The notes beneath the pieces were generated by a model. The model saw only the letters and a program-made list of their open reading frames with translations. It did not search any database and had not been told where the DNA came from. The position numbers and the translations under genes are program-made. Below are positions 8,741 through 16,798 of a stretch of DNA of 64,000 nt, one piece after another. This DNA is from Nocardia inohanensis NBRC 100128 (GTDB taxonomy: Bacteria > Actinomycetota > Actinomycetes > Mycobacteriales > Mycobacteriaceae): NCBI RefSeq assembly GCF_001612945.1, contig NZ_BDBK01000017.1:372001-436000 (forward strand), written 5' to 3'. Within the stretch, counting starts at the first letter, position 1; every line of letters begins with the position of its first letter.

Positions 8741-9064
8741 TCAGTCGGCGACGATGCGGACCGCGCCGGGGAGGTACTCGCGTTGCCGGACCACGCGGTA
8801 CCAGCCCTTGGGCAGCACGATGGCGGCGTGCTCTTCGTGGACGAGCCGGCCGCCCTCGGGTAGCTCGAGCAGCGCGGCGCCGGAGTTGCCGGAGCGAATG
8901 AGCCGGCCGGGTGCGGCGAGCGCGTGGGCATGGCCGGTGACCTCGCCGAGGGCGAGCACCATGCGGCCGCGTGCGTCACGCGCCTCGCCGCGGGCCTCCA
9001 CAGCCGCGGCGGGCACCGAGTCGGCCGGGATGGGCACGATCAACACATCGCCCTGTCGGTACAT
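8741..9064 (-). CDS. Small conserved protein (QGDVL type), partner of the DUF6745 gene
   Basis: 107 residues; the start has a strong Shine-Dalgarno (GGGAGGA, 8 bases before ATG). It begins with YRQGDVLIVPIP and ends with an IVLPKGWYRVVRQREY block, a pattern seen in small conserved bacterial and phage proteins of unknown function. The internal motif GEVTGHAHAL carries two histidines. It shares an operon with the downstream DUF6745 gene and is divergent from the STM4015 homologue across about 170 bases that must hold both promoters. Confidence 0.68.
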   Translation of the reverse strand: MYRQGDVLIVPIPADSVPAAAVEARGEARDARGRMVLALGEVTGHAHALAAPGRLIRSGNSGAALLELPEGGRLVHEEHAAIVLPKGWYRVVRQREYLPGAVRIVAD

Positions 9065-9232
9065 CGGTCATTCCTCCCACGCCGCCGCCCCGTGCGCCGG
9101 CTCGATTTCGAAAGTACCGGTGGGGTACGACAATTCGGTTCGATCGCCCCCGCGCCGCTCGGTTGTCGGACGGGCTTGGTAGAAACTAGCCCGGCACAAT
9201 AGATCGCCCACTTGGTGTACGGAGCCCGCGAT

Positions 9233-10183
9233 ATGACAATTTCCGACCACTTGCAGGATTTCCACGGCTTGCCCGTGTTCGAATTCCCCGACACCACACC
9301 GGAAGCCGGCCTACCGCGGGCCGCGGAGGTGGCGTGGCGGGTGAGCATCGAACCGTGGGATGCCGAGGAGACCTGGCCGGAGGCGTTCGCGCGGTTCGCC
9401 GAGGCGGTCGACACCGCGGCGGTGCGGGCGCTGGTGATCGGGTCGTACGGGGAGTCCGACACCAACTCGGCGGAGGTGATCGCCACCCTGGCCGAGGCGA
9501 AGGCGGCGCTGCCCGCGTTGCGCGCGATCTTTCTCGGCGACATCACGTATGAGGAGAACGAGATCTCCTGGATCCATCAGTCGGATGTGAAGCCGCTGCT
9601 GGACGCCTTTCCGAAGCTGACCGAGTTCGGTGTGCGCGGCGGTTCCGAGCTGGAGTTCTCCCGGCTCACCCATCCCGGGTTGCGCAAGCTGACCGTCGAA
9701 ACCGGTGGCCTGGGTGCGGAGGTGGTGCGCGGGATCGGGGCCAGCGAACTACCCGCGCTCGAACACCTGGACCTGTGGCTCGGCGTCTCCTGGTACGGCG
9801 GCGACACCACCGTCGCGGATCTGGAGCCCTTCCTGAGCGGTGCGCACCTACCGCACCTGACCCATCTCGCCCTGCGCAACAGCGAGATCCAGGACGAGAT
9901 CGCGGCCGCCATCGCGAGCGCACCGGTGGTGGCGGGGCTGACCTCGGTGGATCTGTCCATGGGCACCCTGGGCAATGTGGGCGCGGAGGCGCTGCTGAGC
10001 GGCCAGCCGCTGACCCACCTGCGGGTGCTGGATCTGCATCACCACTTCATCGGCGCCGGCATGCAGCAGCGACTGCGGGACGCGCTGGAACCCAGCGGCG
10101 TGATCGTCGACCTCTCGGAGGCCGAAACCGAAGAGGACGAGGACGATCCGTCCGATCGCCGCTACACCGCAGTCTCGGAGTGA
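9233..10183 (+). CDS. STM4015 family protein (leucine-rich-repeat-like)
   Basis: 316 residues from the ATG at 9233. The N-terminus (HLQDFHGLPVFEFP) and the later series of LRR-like strands (PALEHLDLWLG, PHLTHLALRNSEI, THLRVLDLHHH) match the family named after Salmonella STM4015. The acidic tail (SEAETEEDEDD) is probably unstructured. LRR solenoids generally bind protein or peptide partners, so this may be the recognition component of the five-gene cassette. The stop overlaps the start of the next gene (GTGA). Confidence 0.85.
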   Translation: MTISDHLQDFHGLPVFEFPDTTPEAGLPRAAEVAWRVSIEPWDAEETWPEAFARFAEAVDTAAVRALVIGSYGESDTNSAEVIATLAEAKAALPALRAIFLGDITYEENEISWIHQSDVKPLLDAFPKLTEFGVRGGSELEFSRLTHPGLRKLTVETGGLGAEVVRGIGASELPALEHLDLWLGVSWYGGDTTVADLEPFLSGAHLPHLTHLALRNSEIQDEIAAAIASAPVVAGLTSVDLSMGTLGNVGAEALLSGQPLTHLRVLDLHHHFIGAGMQQRLRDALEPSGVIVDLSEAETEEDEDDPSDRRYTAVSE

Positions 10184-11295
10184 CCGCGATCGCGGTGGTC
10201 GGTATTCCGGAGAACCGGCGCGTCGCCCTGTTCCAGGAGGCGTTGCGGCGCAACGGATTACCGCCGGCACGGCCGGTGTCCTGGCGCGAGGTGCTGGCGG
10301 GGACGGCCGAATTCCGGCCGGGTGAACTGGTGCGGCTCGAATCGCCGGGTGAGGATCCGGAGGTCGAGCGGATCCTGCGCGGGGTCGAGGATTCGACGCG
10401 GGTGGAGGGCACCGCGCGGTGGTACGAGCGCTTCACCGCCGCCGCGCGAACCGTCGCCGAACGCGTGAAAGACGTGGGTGCGACACTGCTCGACGACCCG
10501 GCCGAGCTGGCGGTGCTCTTCGACAAGCGCCGCTGCCACGCGGTCCTCGATGCGGCCGGTGTCGCGGTGCCGTGCTCGCCGACCTCGGGGACCGCCCGTC
10601 CGGTGCGGGACTGGCTCGATGTCCGCACTCGCATGGCGGACAACGGATTGCGCAGGGTCTTCGTCAAACTCGCGCACGGCTCCTCGGCCTCGGGGGTGCT
10701 GGCCGTGGAGACCGCGGGCGGCGGCCGCGTGCAGGCCACCACCTCTGTCCATCGCGATGGGCAAGGACGGCTGTTCAATTCCCTGCGCGTGCGCCGCTAC
10801 CGCACCGAAGCCGAGGTCGCCGCCGTCATCGACGCGCTGGCCCCCGACGGCCTGCACATCGAACGCTGGATTCCCAAGGCCGCGCAGCACGGCCGCAGCG
10901 CCGACCTGCGCGTGGTGGTGGTCGCGGGCCGCGCCACCCACGCCGTCGTGCGCACCAGCCGCTCGCCCATGACCAACCTCCACTTGGGCGGGGCCAGAGG
11001 CGATCTCGCTGCCGCGCGCACGGCCATCGAATCGGCAGGCGGTTCCTGGCCGGGGGCCCTGGAGCTGTGTGAGCGCGCCGCCGCCTGCTTCCCCGGCTTC
11101 TCTCGCGTCGGCGTCGATCTGCTGCCCGGCACCGGCTGGCGGCGTTTCGCCGTCGGCGAGGTCAATGCCTTCGGCGATCTGCTGCCCGGCCTGCCGGGGC
11201 TGGCGGGCAGTGGCGCGGAATCCGGTGACACCTATGACGCGCAGGTCGCCGCCATCCACTCCGCAACCAGAAGTGAGCAGCATGTCAGCGCCTAG
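10180..11295 (+). CDS. STM4014 family protein (ATP-grasp-like)
   Basis: 371 residues, GTG start overlapping the previous stop. The fold signature is ATP-grasp: a lysine strand (VFVKLAHGSSASG), a basic strand (SADLRVVVVAGRATHAVVRTS), then GVDLLPGTG and a late metal-binding GEVNAFGDLLPG. ATP-grasp enzymes join a carboxylate to an amine or thiol through an acyl phosphate; the substrate here is unknown. An ATP-grasp-like protein beside two radical SAM enzymes suggests a small-molecule or peptide modification pathway. The next gene starts 14 bases before this stop. Confidence 0.85.
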   Translation: MTAIAVVGIPENRRVALFQEALRRNGLPPARPVSWREVLAGTAEFRPGELVRLESPGEDPEVERILRGVEDSTRVEGTARWYERFTAAARTVAERVKDVGATLLDDPAELAVLFDKRRCHAVLDAAGVAVPCSPTSGTARPVRDWLDVRTRMADNGLRRVFVKLAHGSSASGVLAVETAGGGRVQATTSVHRDGQGRLFNSLRVRRYRTEAEVAAVIDALAPDGLHIERWIPKAAQHGRSADLRVVVVAGRATHAVVRTSRSPMTNLHLGGARGDLAAARTAIESAGGSWPGALELCERAAACFPGFSRVGVDLLPGTGWRRFAVGEVNAFGDLLPGLPGLAGSGAESGDTYDAQVAAIHSATRSEQHVSA

Positions 11296-12124
11296 CCGCA
11301 CCATCGCCGATCCGGATATGAACGAGGTGATCGGCCGCGACGATCTGCTGTTCGTCACCCTCGACACCCTGCGCTACGACGTGGCCGTGGAGCTGCTGGC
11401 GGCGGGCCGGCTGCCGAACCTGGCTCGTCACCTGCCCCCGGGCGGGTGGGAGAAACGCCATGCCCCGGGCAGTTTCACCTACGCCTCGCATCAGGCCATG
11501 TTCGCCGGATTCCTGCCCACGCCGGCCACCCCCGGACCGCATCCTCGCCTGTTCGCCTCGCGATTCGCGGGCAGCGAGACCACCGCCGGCCGCACCTTCG
11601 TCTACGACACACCCGATTTCGTCTCCGCGCTCGCCGCCGCGGGCTATCGCACCGTGTGCATCGGGGGAGTGGGCTTCTTCAACAAACAGGCCGCGCTCGG
11701 CTCGGTACTGCCCGGGCTGTTCCAGGAAAGCCATTGGGAGCAGGAGTTTTCCGTCGCCTCGCCCACTTCGTTCGAGGCGCAGGTCGCCCGAGCCGAAGCG
11801 GTCATCGCGCGACTTCCCCAGCAGCAAAGGCTGTTTCTGTTCGTGAACGTCTCGGCCCTGCACCAGCCCAATTGGTTCCATTCGCCCGGCGCGACCAGGG
11901 ACGCCGGGGACACTCGCGAAACCCATGCCGCCGCAATGGAGTACGTCGACAGCCGGATCGGGCGTCTTTTCGCCGCCGCGAGCAGCCGCCGCCGCTGCTT
12001 CGCCATCGTCTGCTCCGATCACGGGACCACCTACGGTGACGACGGATTCACCGGCCATCGCCTCGGGCACGAAGCCGTCTGGACCGTGCCCTACACCCAG
12101 TTCTTCCTCGAGGGCCCCGCATGA
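11282..12124 (+). CDS. STM4013/SEN3800 family hydrolase (AlkP superfamily)
   Basis: 280 residues from the ATG at 11282; an alternative ATG lies 13 codons on. The alkaline-phosphatase/sulfatase superfamily core is visible: N-terminal LLFVTLDTLRYDVA with the metal-binding D and a nucleophile-position T, and a C-terminal metal site (IVCSDHGTTYGDDG and GHRLGHE). No CxPSR formylglycine motif is present, so it is not a classic sulfatase; a phosphate-ester or phosphonate hydrolase is more likely. It overlaps the upstream gene by 14 bases and the downstream one by 4 (ATGA). Confidence 0.85.
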   Translation: MSAPSRTIADPDMNEVIGRDDLLFVTLDTLRYDVAVELLAAGRLPNLARHLPPGGWEKRHAPGSFTYASHQAMFAGFLPTPATPGPHPRLFASRFAGSETTAGRTFVYDTPDFVSALAAAGYRTVCIGGVGFFNKQAALGSVLPGLFQESHWEQEFSVASPTSFEAQVARAEAVIARLPQQQRLFLFVNVSALHQPNWFHSPGATRDAGDTRETHAAAMEYVDSRIGRLFAAASSRRRCFAIVCSDHGTTYGDDGFTGHRLGHEAVWTVPYTQFFLEGPA

Positions 12125-13452
12125 CCACGCTCACCCGTCCGCGCCCGTACCAGAATTACGTCTACGGCTATCCGCACAAGACGGCCTACCGTCCGCTGAC
12201 GCCGCGCCCGCTGTTGCGCGAGTTGTGGGCGGACGAACCCAAGGACGCCCTGTCGCTGTACGCGCACATCCCGTTCTGCGAATACCGTTGCGGCTTCTGC
12301 AATCTCTTCACTCGCGTGGGCGCGCCCGATGAACTCACCACCCGCTATCTCGATGCGCTGGAACGCCAGGCGCTGGCCGTGCGCGCAGCGCTGGGCGCGC
12401 AACCGGTCCGCTTCGCCGCCGCGGCCTTCGGCGGCGGCACACCCACCTACCTGACCGCCGCCGAGCTGGCACGGCTCTGCGATATCGCCGAATTGCGGAT
12501 GGGCGCGGACCTGCGCGGCATCCCGCTCTCGGTGGAGACCTCGCCCGGCACCGCGACCGCCGATCGGCTCGCCGTGCTGGCCGAGCGCGGCGCCACCCGG
12601 GTGAGCATCGGTGTACAGAGTTTCGTCGACGCCGAGGCTCGCTCGGCGGTCCGCCCGCAGCGCCGCGCGGAGGTCGAGGCCGCGCTCGAACGCATTCGCG
12701 CCGTGGCGATTCCGATCCTCAATATCGATCTGATCTACGGCATCGACGGCCAGAGCGAACAGACCTGGCGCACCTCCCTGGATGCGGCGCTGGCTTGGCG
12801 GCCCGAGGAGCTGTATCTGTATCCGCTCTACGTCCGCCCGCTCACCGGACTCGGGCGGATGGGCGCGGACGCCGACGCCGACTGGGACGAGCAGCGTCTC
12901 CGGCTGTACTCCTTCGGGCGAGATCACCTGCTGGCCAACGGCTATGAGCAGCGCTCCATGCGCATGTTCCGCCGTATCGACGCTCGCGCGGCGGGACCCG
13001 ACGACTACGCGTGCCAAACCGACGGCATGATCGGTCTCGGTTGTGGCGCACGGTCCTACACTGCCGGCCTGCACTACTCGTTCGACTACGCCGTGGAAAC
13101 CCGCGAGGTGCGCGGGATCATCGACAGCTACACCGACACCACCGATTTCACCCGGGCCGAAGTCGGCTACCGCATCGACCCCGGCGACGCGCGCCGCCGG
13201 CACCTGCTGCAATCGCTGCTGCAAGCCGAAGGCATGGACGTCGCCGCCTACCGGACCCGCTTCGGAGCCGATCCGCACACGCACTTCCCCACGGAGCTAC
13301 GGGAATTCGCGGACCTGGGCTGGCTGGACGACGCCGCCGGCCCGGACCGCCTCCGCCTCACCCCGGCGGGCCTGGCCTACTCCGATGCCCTCGGCCCGCG
13401 CCTGTTCTCCCCGGCCGTCCACGCCGCCATGACCGCCTACGAACCGAAGTGA
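12121..13452 (+). CDS. STM4012 family radical SAM protein (HemN-like)
   Basis: 443 residues. The N-terminus has the [4Fe-4S]/SAM cluster motif C-x3-C-x2-C in HIPFCEYRCGFCN, followed by the GGGTPTYLT SAM-binding glycine motif and a TIM-barrel pattern (VSIGVQSF, NIDLIYGI) closest to coproporphyrinogen III dehydrogenase-like proteins. The C-terminal HemN-like domain runs from about 300. True HemN is unlikely given the cassette; the family has no assigned reaction to my knowledge. The start overlaps the previous stop (ATGA). Confidence 0.88.
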   Translation: MTTLTRPRPYQNYVYGYPHKTAYRPLTPRPLLRELWADEPKDALSLYAHIPFCEYRCGFCNLFTRVGAPDELTTRYLDALERQALAVRAALGAQPVRFAAAAFGGGTPTYLTAAELARLCDIAELRMGADLRGIPLSVETSPGTATADRLAVLAERGATRVSIGVQSFVDAEARSAVRPQRRAEVEAALERIRAVAIPILNIDLIYGIDGQSEQTWRTSLDAALAWRPEELYLYPLYVRPLTGLGRMGADADADWDEQRLRLYSFGRDHLLANGYEQRSMRMFRRIDARAAGPDDYACQTDGMIGLGCGARSYTAGLHYSFDYAVETREVRGIIDSYTDTTDFTRAEVGYRIDPGDARRRHLLQSLLQAEGMDVAAYRTRFGADPHTHFPTELREFADLGWLDDAAGPDRLRLTPAGLAYSDALGPRLFSPAVHAAMTAYEPK

Positions 13453-13457
13453 CCGCC

Positions 13458-14324
13458 ATGGACCTCACCATTCTCTACCGCGGCCCGCTCGCCTCCTGCG
13501 ACTACGACTGTCCCTACTGCCCTTTCGCCAAACGCCGCGACAGCCGTGCACAGCTGCTCGCCGACCGGGCCGCCCTGGAGCGTTTCGCCGCCTGGGTGGC
13601 CGGACAGCGCGGCGACCGCCTGTCCATCCTGTTCACGCCGTGGGGTGAGGGCCTGGTCCGCTCCTGGTACCGCCGCACCCTGATCGAACTGTCACATCTG
13701 CCGAACGTGCGGCGGGTCGCGATCCAGACCAATCTGAGCTGCCGTACCGACTGGCTCTCCTCCGCCAACCCGCGCACCCTGGCGCTGTGGTGCACCTATC
13801 ATCCGGGGCAGACCTCCTACGACCGGTTCACCGCCAAATGCGCGGACCTGAGCCGCCGCGGCATCCGCTACAGCGTGGGCATGGTGGGCTTCCCCGACCA
13901 CCTGGAAGCCGCGCACCGATTACGCGCCGACCTCCCCGATCACATCTACCTGTGGGTGAACGCGCCCGAAGGCCATCAACTCTCGGCTGCCGAGGCCGGC
14001 GCCTGGAAGGCCATCGACCCCCTCTTCGACTACAGCCTGCACCCTCACAACTCTGCCGGAATGCCTTGCCGCACGGGCGAATCGGTCATCTCCGTCGATG
14101 GTGAAGGCACCGTGCGCCGCTGCCATTTCGTCCGCACTGAACTGGGCAACCTCTACGACGGCACCTACCGCACCGCCCTGACCCCGCGCCCCTGCCCGAA
14201 CTCGGTATGCGACTGCCACATCGGCTACGTTCACCTGGAAACCCTGCCGCTCTACGACGTTTTCGCGGGCGGCGTCCTGGAACGGATACCCGCCGCCCCT
14301 GATTTCTCTGTCGTACCCGTATGA
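13458..14324 (+). CDS. STM4011 family radical SAM protein with SPASM-like cysteine tail
   Basis: 288 residues from the ATG at 13458; a GTG at 13449 overlapping the previous stop would add three residues. The radical SAM motif is CDYDCPYC near residue 15, in the short N-terminal form (LTILYRGPLASC). Near the C-terminus a set of cysteines (GMPC, then RRCHF, then PCPNSVCDCHIGY) resembles a SPASM/auxiliary Fe-S cluster domain, which is common in enzymes that modify peptides. It is the last large gene of the cassette. Confidence 0.88.
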   Translation: MDLTILYRGPLASCDYDCPYCPFAKRRDSRAQLLADRAALERFAAWVAGQRGDRLSILFTPWGEGLVRSWYRRTLIELSHLPNVRRVAIQTNLSCRTDWLSSANPRTLALWCTYHPGQTSYDRFTAKCADLSRRGIRYSVGMVGFPDHLEAAHRLRADLPDHIYLWVNAPEGHQLSAAEAGAWKAIDPLFDYSLHPHNSAGMPCRTGESVISVDGEGTVRRCHFVRTELGNLYDGTYRTALTPRPCPNSVCDCHIGYVHLETLPLYDVFAGGVLERIPAAPDFSVVPV

Positions 14325-14377
14325 CATGCTCAGCACCGGATCGATCGATACCCCCTCCCGTGGAAGGAATCCTCCCC

Positions 14378-14497
14378 ATGTGCCAGCGCATCACCTGTCC
14401 GACCTGCGGCAAGCCCGGCTACGAAGGCTGTGGCAGCCACGTCGAGGACGTGCTCGGCGACGTGCCCGCCGCCCAGCGCTGCTCCTGCCCGCGCTGA
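14378..14497 (+). CDS. 39-residue cysteine-rich small protein
   Basis: Short frame 53 bases after the STM4011 homologue, preceded by a good ribosome-binding site (GGAAGGAA, about 10 bases before ATG). It carries six cysteines, including a CPTC pair and an ending CSCPR, and reads like a tiny zinc-ribbon; similar small proteins beginning MCRxxTCxTCGK occur widely in bacteria. It could simply be such an orphan protein, or belong to the cassette. It is co-directional with the cassette and ends 23 bases before a convergent gene. Confidence 0.65.
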   Translation: MCQRITCPTCGKPGYEGCGSHVEDVLGDVPAAQRCSCPR

Positions 14498-14519
14498 GCC
14501 CTCGGTTCGAGCCGGCCGG

Positions 14520-14870
14520 TCACTCCGTCTGCGCCCAGGCGGCGACCGGGAGTGACAGGTAGACCCCGAAGTCGTCCAGCCCGGTCTCGGCTTCGATCCA
14601 TTCACAGAGCAGATCCACCCGCTGCTGCCGGTCGAGCGCGCGGCTCTCGAAGTATTTCGAGCGCACCTCGATCACCACTTCCAGTCCGCTCCGATCGAAC
14701 GGTCCGAGCGGGCGGAAGCGTATCTCCACGTCACCCGGTTGCAGATCGCCGTCATAGGGTTCCTCGGGGCACTCCACCGCCAGCGAGACCAGATGCGGCA
14801 GCTTCTCGCCCAGCTCCCGCAGGACCGCTTCCGGAACCCGCGGCGCGTAGGTCACCTCTACAAGTGGCAC
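14520..14870 (-). CDS. Tautomerase-like small protein
   Basis: 116 residues with a GTG start at 14870, chosen because it has a good Shine-Dalgarno (GGTGGGA) and places a proline directly after the initiator (M-P-L-V-E-V), as in tautomerase-superfamily enzymes where Pro1 is the catalytic base. The body (AVECPEEP, PGDVEIRFRPLGP, VVIEVRSKYFESR) has the alternating strand pattern expected of that fold. The length is about twice that of 4-oxalocrotonate tautomerase, closer to the MSAD/MIF size. The substrate is unknown. Confidence 0.6.
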   Translation of the reverse strand: MPLVEVTYAPRVPEAVLRELGEKLPHLVSLAVECPEEPYDGDLQPGDVEIRFRPLGPFDRSGLEVVIEVRSKYFESRALDRQQRVDLLCEWIEAETGLDDFGVYLSLPVAAWAQTE

Positions 14871-14949
14871 GGTTCCCACCCTAGCCGCGGGCCGAACCCG
14901 CACCGCGTCGTGAATCGAGGGGGAGCGTTCGCCCACCTAGACTCGGGGC

Positions 14950-15609
14950 GTGCCGCCGGAAGAGTTCCCAGATGATGATCAACGGTCGGAATTGCCCGCG
15001 GCCGCGGCACGATTGGGTTCGGAGTTCGCCGGCGTCTTCGATAGCGCCACCATCGAGCGGGTTCTCGACTCCTCCTACGATCAATTGGCCGCGGTGGCCA
15101 CTATCGCCGGGGAGCGTCCGGTACTGGCGGAACGCTTCGCTCGCGAACGGCTGATCGCCGCCGCGAAGGCGGGCGGCAGGCCGATTCGGACCGGGCCCGC
15201 GGTGCTGTTCGTCTGCACGCACAATGCGGGGCGGTCGCAGATGGCGCAGGGGTTCTTCAATCATCTGGTCGGGGCGGCAGCCTCCGGGTGGTCGGGCGGA
15301 TCAGCGCCGAATGTGCTGGTCAACCCGTTGGTGGTGACGGCCATGGCCGAACGCGGTATCGATATCTCCGCCGAATTCCCCAAACCGTGGACCGACGAAT
15401 TCGTGCGCGCCGCCGATGTAGTGGTCGATATGGGGTGCGGGGACTCCGATCCGCTGGTCACCGGGCACCGCTTCGAACAGTGGCCGCTGCCCGATCCGGC
15501 CAGTCAGACCATCGAGGAGATTCGCGCCATTCGCGACGAGATCGAGGTCCGGGTGCATCGGCTGGCCATCAACCTCGGGCTCATCACGACGCCTACGCTC
15601 GACTCCTGA
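14950..15609 (+). CDS. Arsenate-mycothiol transferase/LMW phosphatase-fold protein (ArsC-like)
   Basis: 219 residues, GTG start. The phosphatase P-loop C-x5-R is VCTHNAGRSQMA, with an Asp-Pro (PLPDPASQT) general-acid loop near the end. An N-terminal helical extension of about 75 residues (starting PPEEFPDDDQ) precedes it, as in the actinobacterial arsenate reductases that use mycothiol and mycoredoxin. No arsB/acr3 transporter or arsR regulator is adjacent, so a tyrosine-phosphatase role is an alternative. The last 17 bases overlap the 3' end of the convergent pnuC gene. Confidence 0.85.
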   Translation: MPPEEFPDDDQRSELPAAAARLGSEFAGVFDSATIERVLDSSYDQLAAVATIAGERPVLAERFARERLIAAAKAGGRPIRTGPAVLFVCTHNAGRSQMAQGFFNHLVGAAASGWSGGSAPNVLVNPLVVTAMAERGIDISAEFPKPWTDEFVRAADVVVDMGCGDSDPLVTGHRFEQWPLPDPASQTIEEIRAIRDEIEVRVHRLAINLGLITTPTLDS

Positions 15610-16228
15610 CTTCCACCGGCGGGTGGACGCGCCCCCGGTACTCCCGCCGCCAGCGGGTGAAGCCGACCAGCACCAGCACGAAGAAGAGGCCGTACACCGC
15701 GCCCGAGGCGTACAGGCCGGATTTGAACGCCAACGGCACCCCGACCAGATCCACCAGCATCCAGATGATCCAGAAATCCACCAGCGCCCTGCTCTGCGCG
15801 AAGGTCGCGATGGCGGAGCCGACGAAAATATAGGCGTTAGCCCACGGCGACCAGGCGATATGCAGCCAGGGCAGATGCTTGAACGCCTCGGCCACCACGA
15901 TCGTGCCGCCCGCCATCGACCCCAGCAGGGTCCAGCGCTCCAGCGCGGTGGCCGGGCGCACCGCCAACTCCCCGTGCCCGCGGGTACCGCGCGCCCATGC
16001 CATCCAGCCGTATCCGGCGAGCGCCAGGAACAGTAGTTGTTTGAGCGCGTTACCGGGCGCGTGCGCATCCAGCGACGCCGCGAGCAGTAGTGCGGCCCCG
16101 GCCATTTGCACCGGCCACGTCCACATGGTCTTGCGCATGGCCAGCCACACCACCGCCAGCGACAGCAGATTGCCGACCGCGTCGGTCCACAACACGTGCT
16201 CGCCGAACACCTCGAACCCGGCGTTCAT
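15593..16228 (-). CDS. pnuC: Nicotinamide riboside/mononucleotide transporter PnuC
   Basis: 211 residues from the ATG at 16228. About seven hydrophobic segments and the PnuC pattern: the N-terminal DAVGNLLSLAVVWLAMRKTMWTWPV block, a central LALAGYGWMAWARG, and a final VDFWIIWMLVDLVGVPLAFKSGLY helix with the tryptophans and polar residues that line the substrate path. It facilitates uptake of nicotinamide riboside for NAD salvage. No nadR-like kinase is adjacent. Its 3' end overlaps arsC by 17 bases on the opposite strand. Confidence 0.9.
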   Translation of the reverse strand: MNAGFEVFGEHVLWTDAVGNLLSLAVVWLAMRKTMWTWPVQMAGAALLLAASLDAHAPGNALKQLLFLALAGYGWMAWARGTRGHGELAVRPATALERWTLLGSMAGGTIVVAEAFKHLPWLHIAWSPWANAYIFVGSAIATFAQSRALVDFWIIWMLVDLVGVPLAFKSGLYASGAVYGLFFVLVLVGFTRWRREYRGRVHPPVEVRSRA

Positions 16229-16294
16229 CCTCGGGCACCTCCTCCACCACTCCGCACACACAACGCACGGGACGGCCGATTCCGTCCCGACGCA

Positions 16295-16678
16295 TCATCG
16301 CGGATCGGTGGTGGGGCGCATTCGCCGTGCCGCCCTTATCTTCCGGACCTGCCAGGAACTGAGCCGCCCGCCCCGCCATTCCCCGTCGACCAGCGGGTTG
16401 TGCCCGTGCCGGCCCTTGCGCAACTCGGCGCTGAATTCGCGGAAATACTCGAGCCTGATCAGCAAGAGCCCGCCGATCAGCAAGGCCGCGGACAGGATCG
16501 CGCCCAGTAGCGCCCAACCCCGGTACCCGTATGCGGCAGCCGTGATCGTCAATCCGACGCCGACCACGCTGAGCAGGCACAACACCAGCGCGGGAAATTC
16601 ACCCTCATCCTCGATGGCGTCGCCGGGATGGGGATGCCAATGCTCTCCATTCGGCTTCACCGCGGTCACTCTGACCAT
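16295..16678 (-). CDS. Small two-TM membrane protein of unknown function
   Basis: 127 residues; the start at 16678 is fixed by a consensus Shine-Dalgarno (AAGGAGGT) a few bases upstream. The N-terminal soluble part (VKPNGEHWHPHPGDAIEDEGEFPA) contains several histidines, then two adjacent transmembrane helices at about 35-55 and 62-82, then a basic cytoplasmic tail rich in R/K. I do not recognise the family. Actinomycete small membrane proteins of this layout are common. Confidence 0.7.
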   Translation of the reverse strand: MVRVTAVKPNGEHWHPHPGDAIEDEGEFPALVLCLLSVVGVGLTITAAAYGYRGWALLGAILSAALLIGGLLLIRLEYFREFSAELRKGRHGHNPLVDGEWRGGRLSSWQVRKIRAARRMRPTTDPR

Positions 16679-16798
16679 GGCCCTACCTCCTTCGAACAGC
16701 TGGAAATCTGCTGATTCCAGCATGCACCCGGCAATGCGGCTACGCGCCGGTAATTCTCGTGTTCGAAGAAATAGCCACGGTCTCGCCGCGGGCCGCGG

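Noticed and set aside
12121..13452. Coproporphyrinogen III dehydrogenase (HemN)
   Set aside because: The fold is HemN-like, but the STM401x context and lack of heme genes argue for the STM4012 family.
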